NCBI GenBank assembly: GCA_014192545.1
Contig: BJHL01000001.1
Coordinates: 544,380-608,379, forward strand
From: Phycisphaerae bacterium
Lineage (GTDB): Bacteria; Planctomycetota; Phycisphaerae; Phycisphaerales; UBA1924
Length of the DNA: 64,000 nt
Reading direction: 5' to 3'
Of the stretch, positions 61,103-64,000 are shown piece by piece. Every line of letters begins with the position of its first letter. Within the stretch, counting starts at the first letter, position 1. The position numbers were made by a program, and so were the translations under genes. The notes under the pieces were generated by a model that searched no databases, was not told the origin of the DNA, and saw nothing but the letters and a program-made list of their open reading frames with translations.

Positions 61103-62353
61103 ATGCGTTTGCTCCTCCTCCCCGTGGGCTCACACGGCGACATCCACCCCTCTATCGCCATCGCCCACGAACTGGCAAAACGCGGCCACCAAGGCATCAT
61201 CGCGACCAACCCCTACTACGAAAAACTCATCCGCAGCGAGAACCTCCCCTTCGAGCCGCTGGGCGATCACCTCGACCTCGCCCAAGCCGCGCAGACCCCC
61301 GGCGCGATGGACGAACGCATGGGCTCGCTCAAGCTCATGCGCCGGCTCATCATCCCCGCCATCCCCGGTGCAACCAAACAACTGCTCGAAATCTCGCAGC
61401 GCATCAAACCCGACGCCATGCTCATGCACCCGCTCTCGCTGGGCGCGTCCAGCATTTGCGAAAAACTCAACATTCCCTTCGCCTGCTCCAACCTCGCGCC
61501 CGTCGGCTGGATGAACCCCGTCGACCGCCCCATCTTCAACTCCTGGGAAAAAGATGAGCCGCCCCTCTGGATGTCCCATCTCCAAATCTTCATGGGCCGC
61601 ACCGTCATGCGCTTCCTCCTCGACGGCCAGCTCAACCGCATCCGCCGCGACATGGGCCTTCGCCCGCAGCGCAATCACTTCTTCAACCTCTGCCTCGGCG
61701 GCACCATCAACATCGGCCTCTGGTCGCGCCACTTCCGCCCCGCCCTCGCTGGCGATCCGGCAACCGGCCTCATCTGCGGCTTCCCATGGTTTGACCGCGT
61801 CCGCGCCCACGATGCCGAACAAGATCGCCTCCATACCTTCCTGCACGACGACGAACCTCCCATCATCTTCTCACTGGGCACCGCCGCCGTTCACGTTGCA
61901 GGCAAGTTCTACGAAGCCGCCGCCCAAGCCTGCACCCTGCTCAATCGTCGCGGCCTCTTGCTCACCGCAAAGCCCGAATACGCCCCGCGCACGCTGCCGT
62001 CCAACGTCCAAGCATTCAACTACGCCCCCTTCTCGCAAGTCTTCCCGCAATGCGCCGCAATCGTCCACCACGGCGGCATAGGCACCACCGCTCAAAGCCT
62101 GCATGCAGGTCGCCCGGTTCTCGTCACACCCATGAGCCACGACCAATTCGACAACGCCGCCCGCGTCAAGCGCCTGGGCGTTGGCCTTCGCCTGCGGCAC
62201 GCCAGCGTCACGCCACAACGTCTGGTCGATCGCCTCCGCCGCTTGCTCGACGAGCCAGCATTCGCCAATAGCGCCAAAGCCCTCGCGCCAAAAATCGCCG
62301 AAGACAACGGCGCAGCCACCGCCGCCGACGCCCTCATCAAAGCCTTCGCATAA
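61103..62353 (+). CDS. GT1 family glycosyltransferase
   Basis: This 416-residue UGT-like enzyme has the N-terminal acceptor domain start RLLLLPVGSHGDIHPSIAIA and the C-terminal donor motif VHHGGIGTTAQSLHAGRPVL with PMSHDQFDNA. These are typical of family 1 enzymes that glycosylate lipids or small natural products. The C-rich 5' region (61005-61100) contains irregular G/A and C/T repeats. Substrate unknown. Confidence 0.9.
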   Translation: MRLLLLPVGSHGDIHPSIAIAHELAKRGHQGIIATNPYYEKLIRSENLPFEPLGDHLDLAQAAQTPGAMDERMGSLKLMRRLIIPAIPGATKQLLEISQRIKPDAMLMHPLSLGASSICEKLNIPFACSNLAPVGWMNPVDRPIFNSWEKDEPPLWMSHLQIFMGRTVMRFLLDGQLNRIRRDMGLRPQRNHFFNLCLGGTINIGLWSRHFRPALAGDPATGLICGFPWFDRVRAHDAEQDRLHTFLHDDEPPIIFSLGTAAVHVAGKFYEAAAQACTLLNRRGLLLTAKPEYAPRTLPSNVQAFNYAPFSQVFPQCAAIVHHGGIGTTAQSLHAGRPVLVTPMSHDQFDNAARVKRLGVGLRLRHASVTPQRLVDRLRRLLDEPAFANSAKALAPKIAEDNGAATAADALIKAFA

Positions 62354-62374
62354 GCATGCATCGCTCGCGTCTAC

Positions 62375-63319
62375 TCACGCCCGATGCTTAGGCGGCGCGC
62401 CATTCAACACCGCCCACACATCCTTCACCACCCAGCTCATGTTCGCATGCGCCGTCGCCGTCGCCGCCGCCAAGTGCGGACTCACATGCGCATTGGGCAA
62501 CTGCAACAACGGATACGTCGGCCCAAACGGCTCAGGCTCATGCACATCTATCAACGCCGTCGCCTTGTTGTTGTCTCGCAAAAACGCAGCAAGCGCAAAC
62601 TCATCCACGATAAACCCGCGACTGGTGTTCACAAAGATGACTGTGGGCCTCATCTGCCGAAACACATGGGCATTCACAAACCGCCGATTACTCGCCCGCG
62701 TGTCCACGTGCACGCTCACAATGTCCGCCCACCGCAGCAAATCCGTCAGAGGCATAGGCCTTGCCCCAAATCGCTTTTCCTCCGCAATCTCCGCCACGTC
62801 GTAATACCCAACTTCCATATCAAACCCGCGCGCCATCTTCGCCACGCGAGAGCCAATCCGCCCCAGCCCCAAAATCCCCAGCCGCAGCTCGCCCAACTGA
62901 TTCGGCGCCTCCAGCTCCTTGCGAATCGCATTCCACTCGCTGCTCTGAATCGCCTTCTCCAAGAACATGCGAGGCCGCACCGCGTCCATCAACATCACAA
63001 ACACATACTCCGCCACCGCCGCACCATTGGCATCAGGCGTGTGTACCACCACCACACCGCGCTTCGCGCACGCGTCCAAGTCAATCCTGTCCAGCCCCAC
63101 CCCCGCCCGCCCCACCACCTTCAGCTTCGGAGCTTTCTCCAGCAGTTCCTCGCTCACACGCGTGTACGTCCGCACAATCAGCCCATCCGCCCTTGCCAGC
63201 AACTTCTCGAACTCCTCCGTCTGGGTGAAGTGACACGCCGCCACCTCGCAGCTTTCTTCCAGCCACGCCCTCGCCGCCGGGTCCAATTCCTCAGAAATCA
63301 CCACAAAAGGCCTCGCCAT
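62375..63319 (-). CDS. D-2-hydroxyacid dehydrogenase, phosphoglycerate dehydrogenase-like
   Basis: This 314-residue enzyme has VVGRAGVGLDRIDLDACAKR, the NAD site LGILGLGRIGSRVAKMA, and the catalytic residues Arg in NTSRGFIVDEFAL, Glu in DVHEPEPFG and His in VSPHLAAAT. It is like short SerA without ACT domain, so it may act on 3-phosphoglycerate or another 2-hydroxyacid. It converges with the glycosyltransferase. Confidence 0.92.
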   Translation of the reverse strand: MARPFVVISEELDPAARAWLEESCEVAACHFTQTEEFEKLLARADGLIVRTYTRVSEELLEKAPKLKVVGRAGVGLDRIDLDACAKRGVVVVHTPDANGAAVAEYVFVMLMDAVRPRMFLEKAIQSSEWNAIRKELEAPNQLGELRLGILGLGRIGSRVAKMARGFDMEVGYYDVAEIAEEKRFGARPMPLTDLLRWADIVSVHVDTRASNRRFVNAHVFRQMRPTVIFVNTSRGFIVDEFALAAFLRDNNKATALIDVHEPEPFGPTYPLLQLPNAHVSPHLAAATATAHANMSWVVKDVWAVLNGAPPKHRA

Positions 63320-63351
63320 GTCGCAACGCTAGGCCCGTCTACGCTGTCACC

Positions 63352-64000
63352 ATGAACAACCTTGCCGCAATCGTTCTGGCTTGCTCGCTCGTGCTGCCAA
63401 GTGCCCACGCCCAGCCCACCGATGAGCAAATCACCAACCTCGTCACCAAGATGCAAGAAGCCGGCAACGCTGGCCCCGATGGCATCGACGCCGCCGCGCA
63501 AGCCGCGATGGCCAACATGAAACTCGACGAAATCACGCTCGCCCAAATCGCCACCATCGCGCAAACGCGCATGCTCGACTACGCCCCCACGCTCGCCAAG
63601 CCCATCGCCGCCCGCCTCGAAGCCCTCGCCCAAGACAAAACCATCGCCGGTGCCGCAGCCGCTGAACTCAGCCTGCAAACCGCAACCGTGGGCCTCGACA
63701 CCCAAGGCCCCGACGGCGCAACCGTCTACGCCAACGCCATCGCCGCTCGCGTAAACCAAGTCCTCGACCACCCAGCACTCGCAGAACACCTGCGCACGCC
63801 CAAGGCTGGCCGCAATCTCTTCGTCGCAGCGGGCATGATCGCCGACGCCGACGCCGCCACGCTGGCGAAAAACAACACCATCGAAAAACTCAGCGCATTG
63901 ATCACCACCGATCTCAACACCGAAGGCACCGCCGCCCTGGGCGCTCTCATCGATCCCATGGCCTCCGCCGAAGCCGGCGTCTCCCCCGCCCTCCGCCTGC
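63352..64000 (+). CDS. Exported protein, 3' end outside window
   Basis: The frame starting ATG 63352 (MNNLAAIVLACSLVLPSAHA) stays open to the window end (216 codons). A signal peptide is cut after AHA. The mature part is Ala-rich and helical (DEQITNLVTKMQEAGNAGPD, LAQDKTIAGAAAAELSLQTA), in the style of the N-terminal helical domain that precedes a redox or protease domain in planctomycete secreted proteins. The function cannot be told from this part. It is divergent from the dehydrogenase gene across 32 bases. Confidence 0.8.
   Translation, partial: MNNLAAIVLACSLVLPSAHAQPTDEQITNLVTKMQEAGNAGPDGIDAAAQAAMANMKLDEITLAQIATIAQTRMLDYAPTLAKPIAARLEALAQDKTIAGAAAAELSLQTATVGLDTQGPDGATVYANAIAARVNQVLDHPALAEHLRTPKAGRNLFVAAGMIADADAATLAKNNTIEKLSALITTDLNTEGTAALGALIDPMASAEAGVSPALRL

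Noticed and set aside
1..64000. tRNA, rRNA, tmRNA, SRP RNA or CRISPR array
   Set aside because: I scanned the intergenic spaces by eye for TΨC-like GTTCGA arms, regular spacers and known RNA motifs and saw none; a covariance search would be decisive.

Overview
The window is GC-rich bacterial chromosome. It looks like a planctomycete of the Phycisphaerae type. The pointers are a secreted protein with a PEP-CTERM-like tail (PAPGSLLAV…RRRR) at 27.4-28.3 kb, many LAGC/LSGC-type lipoproteins, a complete-looking type II secretion pseudopilus operon with unusually long, diverged subunits, MurD/MurG/SurE/ClpP-type housekeeping genes, and abundant short palindromic repeats. The assignment is inferred from protein character only; no rRNA or tRNA gene is visible.

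Layout. 0-3 kb: end of a lipoprotein gene, then a FIST sensor protein with a hybrid histidine kinase. 3-8.4 kb (minus): a compact phage-structural module (portal, scaffold-like, SU10-type major capsid protein, connector/tail-like proteins, membrane coiled-coil protein) with no recognisable terminase, integrase or lysis genes. 8.7-10.1 kb: YbaB and a Nudix-like protein. 10.1-18.9 kb (minus): type II secretion/pseudopilus operon in the order F, G, I-like, J-like, K-like, C-like, L-like, M-like and a TPR lipoprotein; GspD and GspE are absent. 19-28 kb: Tdh-like dehydrogenase without its structural zinc cysteines, a Fic AMP-transferase, rhodanese, lipoprotein, 2-oxoacid dehydrogenase E2, enoyl-CoA hydratase, RluA-type pseudouridine synthase and the PEP-CTERM-like protein. 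28.5-38.4 kb: YdjY lipoprotein and MurD, a broken SDR gene, an FtsQ-like membrane protein, two ClpP genes, a zinc-ribbon membrane protein, HMG-CoA lyase and an HD-GYP protein. 38.4-47.9 kb: small conserved protein, M32 carboxypeptidase, TlpA/TPR protein, SurE, SWIM protein, exported protein, MurG, HEAT lipoprotein and another lipoprotein. 48.3-53.6 kb: a tripartite MacA-MacB-TolC-like efflux operon. 53.6-64 kb: LeuRS, FolC, DinB and GNAT proteins, PdxJ, a GT1 glycosyltransferase, a D-2-hydroxyacid dehydrogenase and the start of an exported protein.

The most striking observation is in leuS (53641-57279, minus). The gene encodes 1212 residues. A complete REP-associated tyrosine transposase (RAYT, Y1/HUH) domain is fused in frame at the entrance of the CP1 editing domain, bounded by two inverted copies of a REP palindrome (55604-56283). 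Two further palindromes lie in the same reading frame elsewhere in leuS. Related palindromes with a TCC loop and compensating stem changes sit inside other coding regions (gspK-like leader, E2 linker twice, and an ORF that now reads through into E2). A second, unrelated palindrome family occupies intergenic spaces in three copies, again with compensating stem changes. Together these suggest an active or recently active REP/RAYT system that inserts into open reading frames as in-frame peptide modules, comparable in outcome to Rickettsia palindromic elements.

Other notable structures are a paired intergenic element with GC-alternating hairpin arms (8.6 and 25.2 kb), tandem 11-bp and 13-bp repeats at translation starts in the secretion operon, heptamer repeats like cyanobacterial STRRs, a possible attenuator ahead of leuS, and a probably leaderless fic gene with an operator-like inverted repeat.
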